A stretch of DNA of 32,842 bases from a virus. The translations under genes and the position numbers were made by a program. Below the pieces are notes generated by a model that worked only from the letters and a program-made list of their open reading frames with translations, was not told where the DNA came from and did not search any database. The DNA lies in the IMG/VR virus record IMGVR_UViG_3300009068_000105, positions 1-32,842 of that record. The stretch is one strand, 5' to 3'. Shown one piece after another: positions 1 through 6,106 of this stretch (position 1 is the first letter of the stretch; each line of letters opens with the position of its first letter).

Positions 1-1
1 A

Positions 2-799
2 ACAGGGTATGGTTATGATATTGGATTTGGTGGTAGTGCTTCAATAGCACCTAATAGCTTTTATATTTATGGTGGAAGTTCTGCAAGTGTAAAGTTTTTA
101 GTTGACTCAGCAGGTAATGTAGGTATTGGTACAAGTAGTCCAACCGCTTACGGAACAAAAAATTTAGAAGTTAATGGAAGTGGCTCAGCTTATGTTACTG
201 TTAAAGGTTCTTCTAATGCAGTAATTGGAGAATTAGCAGCTGATGGTGAAGTTTATTTAAGTTCTAAAACTGCCAATGCTATAATTATTAGAACAAGTGA
301 TGTAGAACGAATGCGTATTACAAGTGGGGGTATGGCATTAATTGGTTTGACTTCTAATCCTGCTTCTGCAAGATTAGCTTTAGACGCTATTGGTATGGCA
401 GTTTATGACGGCGGCAATTATAGGCAATGTTATATGAATGGTAATTATATGTATTGGTTTAATGGCTCTAATCAAGGTGGTTTAACAAATGCTGGTGTTT
501 GGCAAAGCGCATCTGACATATCTATTAAAAAAGATATTATTAATATTCAATATGGGCTAGATACAGTATTAAAGCTAAAGCCAAGAAGCTATAAAATGAA
601 AGACGATGATTTAGAGCAAATTGGTTTTATAGCACAAGAAGTTGAAGAAGTAATAAAAGAATTGGTAACAACAGATAATAAAGGAATGAAAGGTTTGTCT
701 TATGGTAACTTAACTGCGGTATTAACCAAAGCTATTCAAGAGCAAAACCAAACCATCCAAGAACTATCTAATAGATTAATCAAACTAGAATCAAAGTAG
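2..799 (+). CDS. Tail fibre, C-terminal part with S74 self-cleaving chaperone (5'-partial)
   Basis: The frame is open from base 2 with no start, so this is the 3' part of a gene entering from the left edge. It begins with low-complexity Gly/Ser/Ala fibre sequence, including the NVGIGTSSP motif typical of Bacteroidetes phage fibres. It ends in a peptidase S74 intramolecular chaperone domain: SASDISIKKDI carries the Ser and Lys expected for autocleavage, followed by LKLKPRSYKM, IGFIAQEVEEV, LSYGNLTAVLTKAIQEQN and a terminal coiled coil. In this family the domain trimerises the fibre, then cuts itself off. An in-frame ATG at 311 exists but would cut into the fibre stalk, so it is not a credible start. 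The N-terminal half is most likely the gene beginning at 31729, if the genome is circular. Confidence 0.85.
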   Translation, partial: TGYGYDIGFGGSASIAPNSFYIYGGSSASVKFLVDSAGNVGIGTSSPTAYGTKNLEVNGSGSAYVTVKGSSNAVIGELAADGEVYLSSKTANAIIIRTSDVERMRITSGGMALIGLTSNPASARLALDAIGMAVYDGGNYRQCYMNGNYMYWFNGSNQGGLTNAGVWQSASDISIKKDIINIQYGLDTVLKLKPRSYKMKDDDLEQIGFIAQEVEEVIKELVTTDNKGMKGLSYGNLTAVLTKAIQEQNQTIQELSNRLIKLESK

Positions 800-820
800 C
801 TACAAATAAATAATAATACA

Positions 821-828
821 TACATTTG
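821..828 (+). promoter_or_regulatory. Candidate promoter -7 element of the lysis cassette
   Basis: TACATTTG fits the Bacteroidetes -7 consensus TAnnTTTG and lies in the only gap (800-844) between the fibre gene and the lysis genes, 16 bases before the ATG at 845. No good TTTG or TTG -33 element is present at the expected distance, so it may need an activator or be weak. Confidence 0.45.
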
Positions 829-844
829 TAAAAAAAATATATAT

Positions 845-1003
845 ATGATAACAATCAATGAACAACAATTAAAAGACCTAGAAGCATTTATTAACACAAT
901 TCCAACTGCTTATGGCTTACCATTATTGCAGTTTTTGGGTAAATTAAATGCAGAGCAAAATCCTAAAGAAGATGCTAAAGTCGTAAATTTAAAAGAAGAT
1001 TAG
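845..1003 (+). CDS. Small hypothetical protein (52 aa)
   Basis: A 52-residue frame starts MITINEQQLKDLEAFINTIP and ends in a charged tail, with the stop directly abutting the next start (TAG then ATG at 1004). It fills the gap between the fibre gene and the membrane-protein genes and follows a candidate promoter. It has no membrane segment or signal peptide. It looks like a helical protein with an acidic/lysine-rich end. Function is not recognised; position suggests it is co-transcribed with the lysis genes. Confidence 0.6.
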   Translation: MITINEQQLKDLEAFINTIPTAYGLPLLQFLGKLNAEQNPKEDAKVVNLKED

Positions 1004-1195
1004 ATGACACAGGATAGCAGTAATGCCTTAATTAATACCGGAGTTTCAATGACTGCGGCTACAATTACAATCACACAAGTACAGCCTATAATAACAATGA
1101 TAGCAGGTTTAGTCGCTATTTTTTCTGGTATTATGGCTATTCGTTATTATTATAATGCAACTAAAAAAGTAAAAAATGATGAAGTTTCTAAATAG
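1004..1195 (+). CDS. Small single-span membrane protein (holin or antiholin candidate)
   Basis: This 63-residue protein has a polar Thr-rich N-terminus, one hydrophobic segment around residues 28-48 (ITMIAGLVAIFSGIMAIRYY) and a lysine-rich cytoplasmic-type tail. Size, single span and charged C-terminus are compatible with a small holin or antiholin. The main support is position: it precedes a second small membrane protein, a spanin-like lipoprotein and an endolysin. Its 3' end overlaps the next start by 20 bases. Other roles for a small membrane protein are not excluded. Confidence 0.65.
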   Translation: MTQDSSNALINTGVSMTAATITITQVQPIITMIAGLVAIFSGIMAIRYYYNATKKVKNDEVSK

Positions 1196-1367
1196 TATTT
1201 ATGGTTCTTGGGTAAAAGTCTTTGTTTCAGCAGTCTTAACAATGATTGTAATGAAAGGAGATATTTATTTAATAACATGGAAAGATTGTTTAAATGCCGG
1301 CATTATCTCAATTTTGCCTATTATCATTAATTTCTTAAATCCATTAGATAAAAGGTATGGCAAATAA
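1176..1367 (+). CDS. Putative holin (two-span membrane protein)
   Basis: A 63-residue protein with two hydrophobic stretches, roughly residues 12-26 (VKVFVSAVLTMIVM) and 40-55 (NAGIISILPIIINFL), and a basic C-terminus. Two spans, small size and immediate linkage to spanin and endolysin genes fit a class II-like holin, which forms the membrane lesion that releases or activates the endolysin. ATG codons at 1176 and 1179 are both possible starts. The gene overlaps the preceding and following frames, consistent with translational coupling in a lysis operon. Confidence 0.6.
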   Translation: MMKFLNSIYGSWVKVFVSAVLTMIVMKGDIYLITWKDCLNAGIISILPIIINFLNPLDKRYGK

Positions 1368-1848
1368 ATTGTTATTAATATTTTTAGTATTCGCGCTAGG
1401 CTGTAACCCAATAAGGAAGGCAGAGAAACGAGTATTAAACGATAAAGAAAGCAGCGAACGAGTATTTAGAGAACTAGAAAAAACTAGACCTTGTGCGAAC
1501 GATACAACCTTAATAACTAAATATGACACTACCTTACTTACTGATACCATTACTAACTATCAAAGAGATACAGTTACTATTAATGGCAAAGAATACATAA
1601 CAATCAAAGAGGCTGCTAAAACTATAGTTAAGACAGTTAAGGTAAAAGAAATACACACAGGCTTTGTGGTAGATACACGAGCAATAGGGATAGCGCTTGA
1701 TTCTGTGCGATATTACAAGGTCAACGCGCAAATGAATAAAGAGACTAGCAATAAGTGGAGAGGTCGGTTTTGGGCTTTATTAGGGGTTTTAATTGGATTT
1801 ATAACCATTAAAAGACTTATATGCAAATTTCAGAACATCTTAGCTTAG
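1357..1848 (+). CDS. Putative unimolecular spanin (lipoprotein with C-terminal membrane anchor)
   Basis: The 163-residue product starts with a lipoprotein signal: hydrophobic residues 4-13, then the lipobox FALGC with the acceptor cysteine at residue 16. The middle is polar, Thr-rich and probably beta/coiled. A hydrophobic segment close to the C-terminus (about residues 135-158, FWALLGVLIGFITI) would anchor the other end in the inner membrane. A lipoprotein N-terminus plus a C-terminal span is the u-spanin layout known from phage T1 gp11, which fuses the inner and outer membranes in the last step of lysis. Its place between holin candidate and endolysin supports this. No sequence match was tested. 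Confidence 0.65.
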   Translation: MANKLLLIFLVFALGCNPIRKAEKRVLNDKESSERVFRELEKTRPCANDTTLITKYDTTLLTDTITNYQRDTVTINGKEYITIKEAAKTIVKTVKVKEIHTGFVVDTRAIGIALDSVRYYKVNAQMNKETSNKWRGRFWALLGVLIGFITIKRLICKFQNILA

Positions 1849-2282
1849 CCGAGTTAATTCGTAGTGAATCGGCAAAGCGCAATGGCATTAGTAATATGCC
1901 ACCGCCAGAGCATATAGCAAACTTGAAGCTATTAGCAGAACATATCTTTGAGCCTATTAGAGTTAATTTTAGATGCCCTATTTTAATTTCTAGTGGATAT
2001 AGGTCAGCAGAATTGAATGCAGCCATTAAGGGCAGTAGCAAAACCTCACAGCATAGTCTAGGTCAGGCAATAGATATAGATATGGATGGCACTACCTATG
2101 GAGTTGAAAACGAAGAAATATTTTATTACATAAAAGATAAGCTACCTTTTGACCAATTAATTTGGGAGTTTGGAAATGATAAAAACCCAGATTGGGTTCA
2201 CGTTTCTTACTCAGATAGACACAGAAGGCAGGTATTAAAAGCAACAAAACTAAATGGAATAACTAACTACAAAAATATATAA
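1821..2282 (+). CDS. Endolysin, M15-family peptidoglycan peptidase
   Basis: The 153-residue product carries the M15_3 (D-Ala-D-Ala carboxypeptidase-like) zinc-peptidase pattern: SxHxxGxAxD with His78 and Asp85, and WVHVSY with His127 as third metal ligand. SSGYRSAELNAAI before the first motif is also typical. It would cut peptide bonds in host peptidoglycan. There is no signal peptide, so it needs a holin for release. It overlaps the spanin-like gene by 28 bases and abuts the exonuclease gene, with ATG at 2282 sharing the last base of its stop. Length is complete for a single-domain lysin. Confidence 0.88.
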   Translation: MQISEHLSLAELIRSESAKRNGISNMPPPEHIANLKLLAEHIFEPIRVNFRCPILISSGYRSAELNAAIKGSSKTSQHSLGQAIDIDMDGTTYGVENEEIFYYIKDKLPFDQLIWEFGNDKNPDWVHVSYSDRHRRQVLKATKLNGITNYKNI

Positions 2283-3016
2283 TGTTAAAAACAAAACGCA
2301 GAAGGCTATACTTTGATATTGAAGTTTCGGCAAATGTGGGTTTATTTTGGCAATCAGGTTACAAACTACAAATTGGTACAGAAAACATTATAAAAGAAAG
2401 AGCAGTAATTTGCATCTGTTATAAGTGGGAAGATGACAAAGATGTATATTACCTGCAATGGGATAGCAAACAAGATGACAAAAAGTTATTACAAGAGTTT
2501 ATTAATGTTGCAAATACTGCTGATGAATTAGTAGGGCATAATGGCGACAAGTTTGACTTAGCTTGGATTCGTACAAGATGCTTGTTTCACAATATACAAA
2601 TGTTCCCTACATATAATACAATAGATACATTAAAGGTAGCTAGGTCTAAATTTAGATTCAATTCAAACAGACTAGACTACATTGGTAAGTTCTTAGGGCT
2701 AGGACAAAAGAATCATACAAACTTTGATTTGTGGAAAGATATTATGCTTAAAAATTGTAAAAAGGCTATGAATACAATGATTGACTATTGCATTCAAGAT
2801 GTTGTTTTATTAGAGCAAGTACATAAAGCATTGAACAATCACATACCGGCTAAAACTCATTATGGAGTTATATTCGGCCAGGATAGAGGCAGTTGCCCAG
2901 AATGTGGTAGTGATGATATTGTTATAAATAAAAGAAGAACAACAGCATCAGGAGTTAAAAAGATTCAATTTATATGTAAGACCTGTTTTAAAATGCACAC
3001 AAAAACTGACAAATGA
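2282..3016 (+). CDS. DnaQ-like (DEDDy) 3'-5' exonuclease with C-terminal zinc ribbon
   Basis: The RNase H-like exonuclease motifs are present in order: FDIE with Asp12 and Glu14, VGHNGDKFDLAW with the motif II Asp around 89-92, and YCIQD with Tyr169 and Asp173 (the YxxxD of DEDDy enzymes). A C-terminal zinc ribbon follows, with Cys205, Cys208, Cys232 and Cys235 (CPEC...CKTC). It probably trims DNA or RNA 3' ends during phage replication or recombination. It is not part of a polymerase, since no polymerase domain is present or encoded next to it. It follows the endolysin by a 1-base overlap and overlaps the next gene by 4 bases. Confidence 0.8.
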   Translation: MLKTKRRRLYFDIEVSANVGLFWQSGYKLQIGTENIIKERAVICICYKWEDDKDVYYLQWDSKQDDKKLLQEFINVANTADELVGHNGDKFDLAWIRTRCLFHNIQMFPTYNTIDTLKVARSKFRFNSNRLDYIGKFLGLGQKNHTNFDLWKDIMLKNCKKAMNTMIDYCIQDVVLLEQVHKALNNHIPAKTHYGVIFGQDRGSCPECGSDDIVINKRRTTASGVKKIQFICKTCFKMHTKTDK

Positions 3017-3216
3017 GTAAACTAATGTATTCAATTATTGATGATTTGCTATATAGAGAAGAGAAGGGCAAACTAGAATATGGTACAACGATGGATAGGA
3101 AAGACCTAACCGAAGAACAATGGCTACAACACGCATACGAGGAAGCCTTAGACTTAGCTATTTATTTAAAGAAAATAATTAAAACTAAACAAAATGAAAA
3201 CACCAAAGGGATTTAA
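3013..3216 (+). CDS. Small helical protein, possibly MazG-like
   Basis: A 67-residue product with the segment EEQWLQHAYEEALDLAIYLK. The EExxDxxxYL pattern after an ExxxxHA helix resembles part of the all-alpha NTP pyrophosphatase (MazG-like) helix, and KYGTTMDRKDL-type sequences recur in phage proteins of this size. It is shorter than catalytic MazG domains (about 100 residues), so it may be a half-domain or an unrelated helical protein. ATGA-type overlap with the exonuclease gene suggests translational coupling. Confidence 0.55.
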   Translation: MSKLMYSIIDDLLYREEKGKLEYGTTMDRKDLTEEQWLQHAYEEALDLAIYLKKIIKTKQNENTKGI

Positions 3217-3379
3217 CAAAATGACAATACAAGAACAAGAGAGTTGGTTAGTTAAAGAGTTTGAGAAAGTATGTGATTTGCAAAGTGAAATTAGTAGAAT
3301 GTTAGCCAAGATTAGAGGCGGTACTAAGATGGTTGTAAAGGAGATTGAAAGACCAGATGAGGCACTTTTAAAGTCGTGA
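3194..3379 (+). CDS. Small hypothetical protein (61 aa)
   Basis: A charged 61-residue product, mostly helical, with residues 11-40 predicted by eye as a coiled or amphipathic helix. Its ATG at 3194 is preceded by AAACAAA, the A-rich context seen before many starts here. It overlaps the previous gene by 23 bases and its TGA is overlapped by the GTG start of the following gene. Function not recognised. Confidence 0.55.
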   Translation: MKTPKGFNKMTIQEQESWLVKEFEKVCDLQSEISRMLAKIRGGTKMVVKEIERPDEALLKS

Positions 3380-3645
3380 AAATTAAAGTCATATATAGAA
3401 AACTTGGTAAGCAACAGGCTTACGGAATTTCTTCTAGTGATGGGGTAATAGAGATTGATGAAAGGCTGCGTGGAAAAAAGGCTATGGAAATTTTAATACA
3501 CGAGTTAATGCACCTTACAAACCCTAAAGATTGCGAAAAAACTATTATCAGAAAAAGCATAATTCTGACTAAAATTCTATGGCAAGAAGGCTATAGAAAA
3601 ATAGATGATACAATAGACCTGCCCTTACAAGATGGCAGCATTTAA
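3376..3645 (+). CDS. Small HExxH metallopeptidase-like protein
   Basis: An 89-residue product containing IHELMHLTNP, an exact HExxH zinc-binding motif in a helix with a nearby Asp/Glu-rich stretch that could give the third ligand. It is much shorter than typical SprT or ImmA/IrrE proteins, so it is a minimal putative zinc peptidase or zinc-binding remnant. The start is GTG at 3376, overlapping the previous stop by 4 bases; no ATG lies nearby in frame. It is the last gene before a regulatory gap. Confidence 0.6.
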   Translation: MKIKVIYRKLGKQQAYGISSSDGVIEIDERLRGKKAMEILIHELMHLTNPKDCEKTIIRKSIILTKILWQEGYRKIDDTIDLPLQDGSI

Positions 3646-3660
3646 CTAAATTCTTTAGTA

Positions 3661-3694
3661 TGTCCGGTTATCTGTCCGGACAAAATATCGGACA
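3661..3694 (+). promoter_or_regulatory. Palindromic operator-like array (TGTCCGG repeats)
   Basis: TGTCCGG at 3661-3667 is followed by the perfect 10-bp palindrome TGTCCGGACA at 3673-3682 and the half-site CGGACA at 3689-3694. The array is GC-rich in an AT-rich gap and lies just upstream of paired direct repeats and a strong promoter. It also follows a weak hairpin (ACTAAA/TTTAGT, 3645-3659) at the end of the previous gene. It looks like binding sites for a dimeric regulator, though a DNA-structure role is possible. Confidence 0.5.
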
Positions 3695-3696
3695 AA

Positions 3697-3726
3697 TACC
3701 GCTTATCCTTGATATTTACCGCTTAT
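3697..3726 (+). promoter_or_regulatory. Paired TACCRCTYAT boxes, copy A
   Basis: TACCGCTTAT occurs at 3697-3706 and again at 3717-3726, start to start 20 bp (two helical turns). The same paired element, with TACCACTCAT, occurs at 15890 and 15910. The spacer also matches between copies (CCTTGATATT here, CATTGATTAT there). The downstream box begins 38 bp before the -33 TTTG. Probably a binding site for an activator or repressor shared by both promoters. Confidence 0.6.
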
Positions 3727-3754
3727 AATATTATGTAAAAATTAGTGCATAATA

Positions 3755-3786
3755 TTTGGATAGTATGTATATATGATGTAGATTTG
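3755..3786 (+). promoter_or_regulatory. Bacteroidetes-type promoter of the replication block
   Basis: TTTG at 3755-3758, a 20-bp spacer, then TAGATTTG at 3779-3786, an exact match to TTTG-N19-21-TAnnTTTG. The start site should be near 3793, giving a leader of about 18 bases before ATG 3811. The core TTTGGATAGT followed by GTATATAT recurs at the 15949 promoter. No rho-independent terminator separates it from the following genes through about 6000. Confidence 0.7.
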
Positions 3787-3810
3787 CTTCATAAACAAAC
3801 TAAAAAAATT

Positions 3811-4011
3811 ATGAAAAAAGTAGAATTTATTCAACAGACAGCACATTATGATAACAACAAAATGTGGTATTTTACAGTCATTGATGGTTCTTATGTAAGT
3901 GATTCAGGGCATTATGACAAAGATATTGCCTATGAAAGATTTACTGTACTTTCAAATGGCGGAAGTCTTGAACCTGTAAAAACAATTTTAGAAACTAAAA
4001 CTATTGACTAA
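3811..4011 (+). CDS. Small hypothetical protein (66 aa), first gene of the replication block
   Basis: ATG 3811 (MKKVEFIQQTAHYDNNKMW) is preferred because it sits just after the promoter at 3755-3786 and is preceded by an A-rich stretch. The frame could be read from GTG 3745, but that codon is upstream of the promoter. The product is acidic, with many aromatic residues and a probable beta-sheet pattern (MWYFTVIDGSYV). Function not recognised. Its stop overlaps the next ATG by one base. As first gene of an early transcript, it may be a host-takeover or regulatory protein, which is inference only. Confidence 0.6.
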   Translation: MKKVEFIQQTAHYDNNKMWYFTVIDGSYVSDSGHYDKDIAYERFTVLSNGGSLEPVKTILETKTID

Positions 4012-4244
4012 TGGACTATCAATTAATGAAATTAGGTGACAACCTAGACTATTGGAGATGGAAATATAAGAACTGCCATAAATTTTTTAAGGCAGAGTAT
4101 TATATAATGTACGAAAAAGCTAAGGATGAATTTAGCGAATATTATAAAGTTAAATATCCAGATGCTAAAGTAGAGCCACAAGTAGCTAGACCTTTTATTA
4201 GGTTAAGTGATATGACAGAGGTATTTGAAGAACATCAATTATAA
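4011..4244 (+). CDS. Small hypothetical protein (77 aa)
   Basis: A 77-residue, aromatic- and charge-rich protein (LDYWRWKYKNCHKFFKAEYY in the N-terminal half) predicted by eye to be helical. The start overlaps the preceding stop by one base, and the ERF gene follows after 17 bases. No known motif was seen. Linkage to the recombination gene suggests a helper role in DNA metabolism, but that is only positional. Confidence 0.6.
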   Translation: MDYQLMKLGDNLDYWRWKYKNCHKFFKAEYYIMYEKAKDEFSEYYKVKYPDAKVEPQVARPFIRLSDMTEVFEEHQL

Positions 4245-4261
4245 ATTATAAAAACAAACAA

Positions 4262-4807
4262 ATGAACTTAGTAAAAATTCAAGCAGAATTAAAAGCACCG
4301 AAAGGTCAAACAAACAACTTCGGCAAATACAAGTACCGAAGCGCAGAGGACATTATTGAAGCAGTAAAACCTATTTTACATAAATACGGAACTGCTCTGG
4401 TAGTAAGTGATGAAGTAGTACAAGTAGGTGATAGAATCTACATTAAGGCTACAGCAACTCTATTAGATGGCACAGATGACCACATCTCGGTATGTGGTTG
4501 GGCTAGAGAAGAAGAAGTAAAAAAGGGAATGGATGCAGCACAGATTACAGGTGCAGCTTCATCTTACGCACGAAAGTATGCTCTAAATGGTTTATTTGCC
4601 ATTGATGATACAAAAGATGCAGATGCTAATAATGAGCATAAGGATGAAGTAGGCGAGGTTAAAAGAATGGAGTTAATATCTTTACTTGAAGGCACTACCT
4701 GGGATGAGGATATGAAGCAAAAGGTAGCTATCAAGATAAGTGCTATAACTTCTATAGAGCAATACAATAAGGCTTTAAAATCTATTAATCAAAATCAAAT
4801 TAAATAA
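4262..4807 (+). CDS. erf: ERF-family single-strand DNA annealing protein
   Basis: The 181-residue product has the ERF superfamily pattern. Its N-terminal KAPKGQTNNFGKYKYRSAEDI is followed by the hallmark AQITGAASSYARKYALNGLF (about 93-112) and IDDTKDAD. ERF proteins (P22 Erf type) anneal complementary single strands for phage recombination, for example end joining or circularisation. The C-terminal 50 residues are a helical extension. It begins at an ATG preceded by AAAACAAACAA and sits with HTH, SSB-like and DnaA-like genes, which fits a recombination-dependent replication module. Confidence 0.85.
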   Translation: MNLVKIQAELKAPKGQTNNFGKYKYRSAEDIIEAVKPILHKYGTALVVSDEVVQVGDRIYIKATATLLDGTDDHISVCGWAREEEVKKGMDAAQITGAASSYARKYALNGLFAIDDTKDADANNEHKDEVGEVKRMELISLLEGTTWDEDMKQKVAIKISAITSIEQYNKALKSINQNQIK

Positions 4808-4809
4808 CA

Positions 4810-4989
4810 ATGGGATACTCAACTTGCTGCGGAGCAGAAACCGATATGGAGGAAGTAGGCATTTGTCCTGAGTGTATGGAACATTGTGATTTTGAAGAAG
4901 ATGAAGAAGAAGAAGCGACACCAGAAGAAAAAAAGTTAGATGAAGAAACAGAAAGAGCAATAGAAGATGAACAATTAAATAAAATATAA
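4810..4989 (+). CDS. Small acidic zinc-finger-like protein (59 aa)
   Basis: ATG 4810 lies three bases after the ERF stop. Residues 5-26 carry cysteines in TCCGAE...CPECMEHC, a treble-clef or rubredoxin-like zinc site, followed by a very acidic tail (EEDEEEEATPEEKK). The acidic tail may mimic DNA or bind a basic partner. No enzyme motif is seen. The gene fits precisely between its neighbours (stop 4989, next ATG 4992), and the spacing supports it being real. Confidence 0.7.
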   Translation: MGYSTCCGAETDMEEVGICPECMEHCDFEEDEEEEATPEEKKLDEETERAIEDEQLNKI

Positions 4990-4991
4990 AT

Positions 4992-5189
4992 ATGGAAAAT
5001 AATTGGGGAATCAAAATAAGTAGAATAGCTTTACCGGATAAGAAATTAACCGAACAAGAGTGGTTTAATAAGCTAAAAGTATCTAGTAATTATCGTAGTA
5101 ATCATACTGATAATTCATATTCTTTAAACAATCAATACAATTTTTCTAAATTAAAAAACAAAAATGAGTCAACAAACCCAGGTGCTTAA
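4992..5189 (+). CDS. Small hypothetical protein (65 aa)
   Basis: A 65-residue product starting MENNWGIKISRIALPDKKLTEQEWF, with an Asn/Ser-rich, probably disordered C-terminal half. It overlaps the next gene by 26 bases. No motif was recognised. The start is supported by two-base spacing from the previous stop. Confidence 0.5.
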   Translation: MENNWGIKISRIALPDKKLTEQEWFNKLKVSSNYRSNHTDNSYSLNNQYNFSKLKNKNESTNPGA

Positions 5190-5376
5190 TCACCTTAAAA
5201 AAGAACCGCTTACACCATTAGTGGCATTAAGAAAATATGGTACATTAAGATTAGCTGCAATAGTATTTAACCTTAGAGATGAAGGGCATAACATTAAAAC
5301 AGATATTGTTAATGTAGGAACGAAACGTAACACTAAATATGTTGCAAAATATTCACTTTTAAAAAATAAAAACTAA
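5164..5376 (+). CDS. Helix-turn-helix DNA-binding protein (HTH_39-like)
   Basis: The 70-residue product matches the small phage HTH_39-type pattern: QVLNHLKKEPLTPLVALRKYGTLRLAAIVFNLRDEGHNI. Helix 2 is around PLVALRKYG, the recognition helix around LRLAAIVFNLRDEG, then a short beta wing with basic residues (GTKRNTKYVAKY). It is the only clear small HTH regulator in the window, so it is one candidate binder of the repeated TACCRCTYAT boxes. It could equally be a replication accessory protein. It is one base overlapped with the next gene. Confidence 0.7.
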   Translation: MSQQTQVLNHLKKEPLTPLVALRKYGTLRLAAIVFNLRDEGHNIKTDIVNVGTKRNTKYVAKYSLLKNKN

Positions 5377-5585
5377 TGTCAGAAGTTAAAAAGAAGTATG
5401 GCGCTTGGAAAAAGCAGACTGCTAAAGGCGAAGTAATTAGCTTTACTATTGAAGATAAAAAATATTCTATGTGGGTTAACACTTACAAGACAGAAAGTAA
5501 ACATCCAGATTACCAAATCTACGAGGATAATTTTAAACCAAAAGAAGAAAATCAACCATTGGTTAAATCTGACTTACCATTTTAA
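5376..5585 (+). CDS. Small protein with SSB-like C-terminal tip
   Basis: A 69-residue, beta-rich product (KGEVISFTIEDKKYSMWVNTYK, then HPDYQIYED) ending in LVKSDLPF. The acidic-hydrophobic DLPF terminus resembles the C-terminal tip by which bacterial SSB recruits replication and repair enzymes. The body is too short for a full OB fold and does not clearly match one. Together with ERF and the DnaA-like protein next door, a ssDNA-binding or SSB-mimic role is plausible but unproven. Confidence 0.6.
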   Translation: MSEVKKKYGAWKKQTAKGEVISFTIEDKKYSMWVNTYKTESKHPDYQIYEDNFKPKEENQPLVKSDLPF

Positions 5586-5587
5586 TT

Positions 5588-6013
5588 ATGCAAACAATAG
5601 AAGCAAACATCTTAGATTATTATCAAGCACAAAAGAGTAATTTAAAAAAATTAAAAAGCACTCTGGTAGCTTATAATATTCTTGACAAAGATGAGCCAAA
5701 AATAAATGAGAATAAATTGACTGTAAAAAAGTTAATTGGCTTAGTAGAGGATATTTTTGATACAGAGGTATTGCAAAAGAATAGACTGCAAAACACAGTT
5801 TTTGCCAGGAAAGCTGCGGCTTATGTATTAAGGAAGCATACTAATTTATCTTTATCTGAGATTGCTCCTTACATAGGTGTAAAAGACCATACTACAGTTC
5901 ATTATAACGTAGCTACCGCCAAAGACCTAATACAGACTGAGCAATGGTATAAAAATAAAATAAATGAAATTGAGGATGAAATCAAAAAATTTATTACCTT
6001 TGTACAGAATTAA
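5588..6013 (+). CDS. DnaA domain IV-like DNA-binding protein
   Basis: The 141-residue product has a helical N-terminus followed by the DnaA C-terminal DNA-binding pattern: ARKAAAYVLRKHTNLSLSEI (about 73-92), then YIGVKDHTTVHYNVATAKDL. The DHTTVHY signature at 100-106 corresponds to the DHTTV box of DnaA domain IV. There is no AAA+ ATPase domain, so it is not an initiator by itself. It may mark a phage origin or interfere with host DnaA. It ends in a C-terminal coiled coil. A promoter for the next gene lies inside its 3' end. Confidence 0.8.
   Translation: MQTIEANILDYYQAQKSNLKKLKSTLVAYNILDKDEPKINENKLTVKKLIGLVEDIFDTEVLQKNRLQNTVFARKAAAYVLRKHTNLSLSEIAPYIGVKDHTTVHYNVATAKDLIQTEQWYKNKINEIEDEIKKFITFVQN
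5970..6002 (+). promoter_or_regulatory. Promoter upstream of the methyltransferase leader
   Basis: TTG at 5970-5972, 22 bp, then TACCTTTG at 5995-6002, within the TTG-N17-23-TAnnTTTG range known for flavobacteria. A start near 6009 would make a leader of about 98 bases containing the whole structured element at 6025-6103. The 10-mer TACCTTTGTA is identical to that at 14339. Confidence 0.55.
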
Positions 6014-6024
6014 ATAATAACTAT

Positions 6025-6103
6025 GTCGCATATAGTTTAACAACAATACTAGGGGGAGGATGAACTGCTAATGCGACTAGCAGGAATTCCAAACCCTATT
6101 TTT
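6025..6103 (+). ncRNA. Candidate structured leader RNA (pseudoknot) before the methyltransferase
   Basis: Hairpin CTGCTA (6065-6070) / TAGCAG (6078-6083) has the 7-base loop ATGCGAC (6071-6077). That loop is the exact reverse complement of GTCGCAT at 6025-6031, so loop and upstream strand can form a pseudoknot. TAGGG (6050-6054) can pair with CCCTA (6094-6098), enclosing the hairpin and followed by TATTTTTATT directly before ATG 6107. An alternative longer pairing of 6025-6035 with 6068-6077 (one bulge) would disrupt the hairpin. The element could control termination or translation. It did not match a known riboswitch by eye. Confidence 0.5.
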
Positions 6104-6106
6104 ATT

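Noticed and set aside
3745-3810. GTG 3745 as start of the first replication-block gene
   Set aside because: It precedes the -33 and -7 elements, so the transcript from this promoter could not include it.
6025-6103. The leader as a known SAM-II, preQ1, hammerhead or twister RNA
   Set aside because: Short fragments looked similar by eye, but the conserved cores of these classes were not found in the right order, so no class was assigned.
6071-6106. ATG 6071 as start of the methyltransferase
   Set aside because: It falls in the hairpin loop of the structured leader and adds residues unlike the usual family N-terminus; ATG 6107 is preferred.
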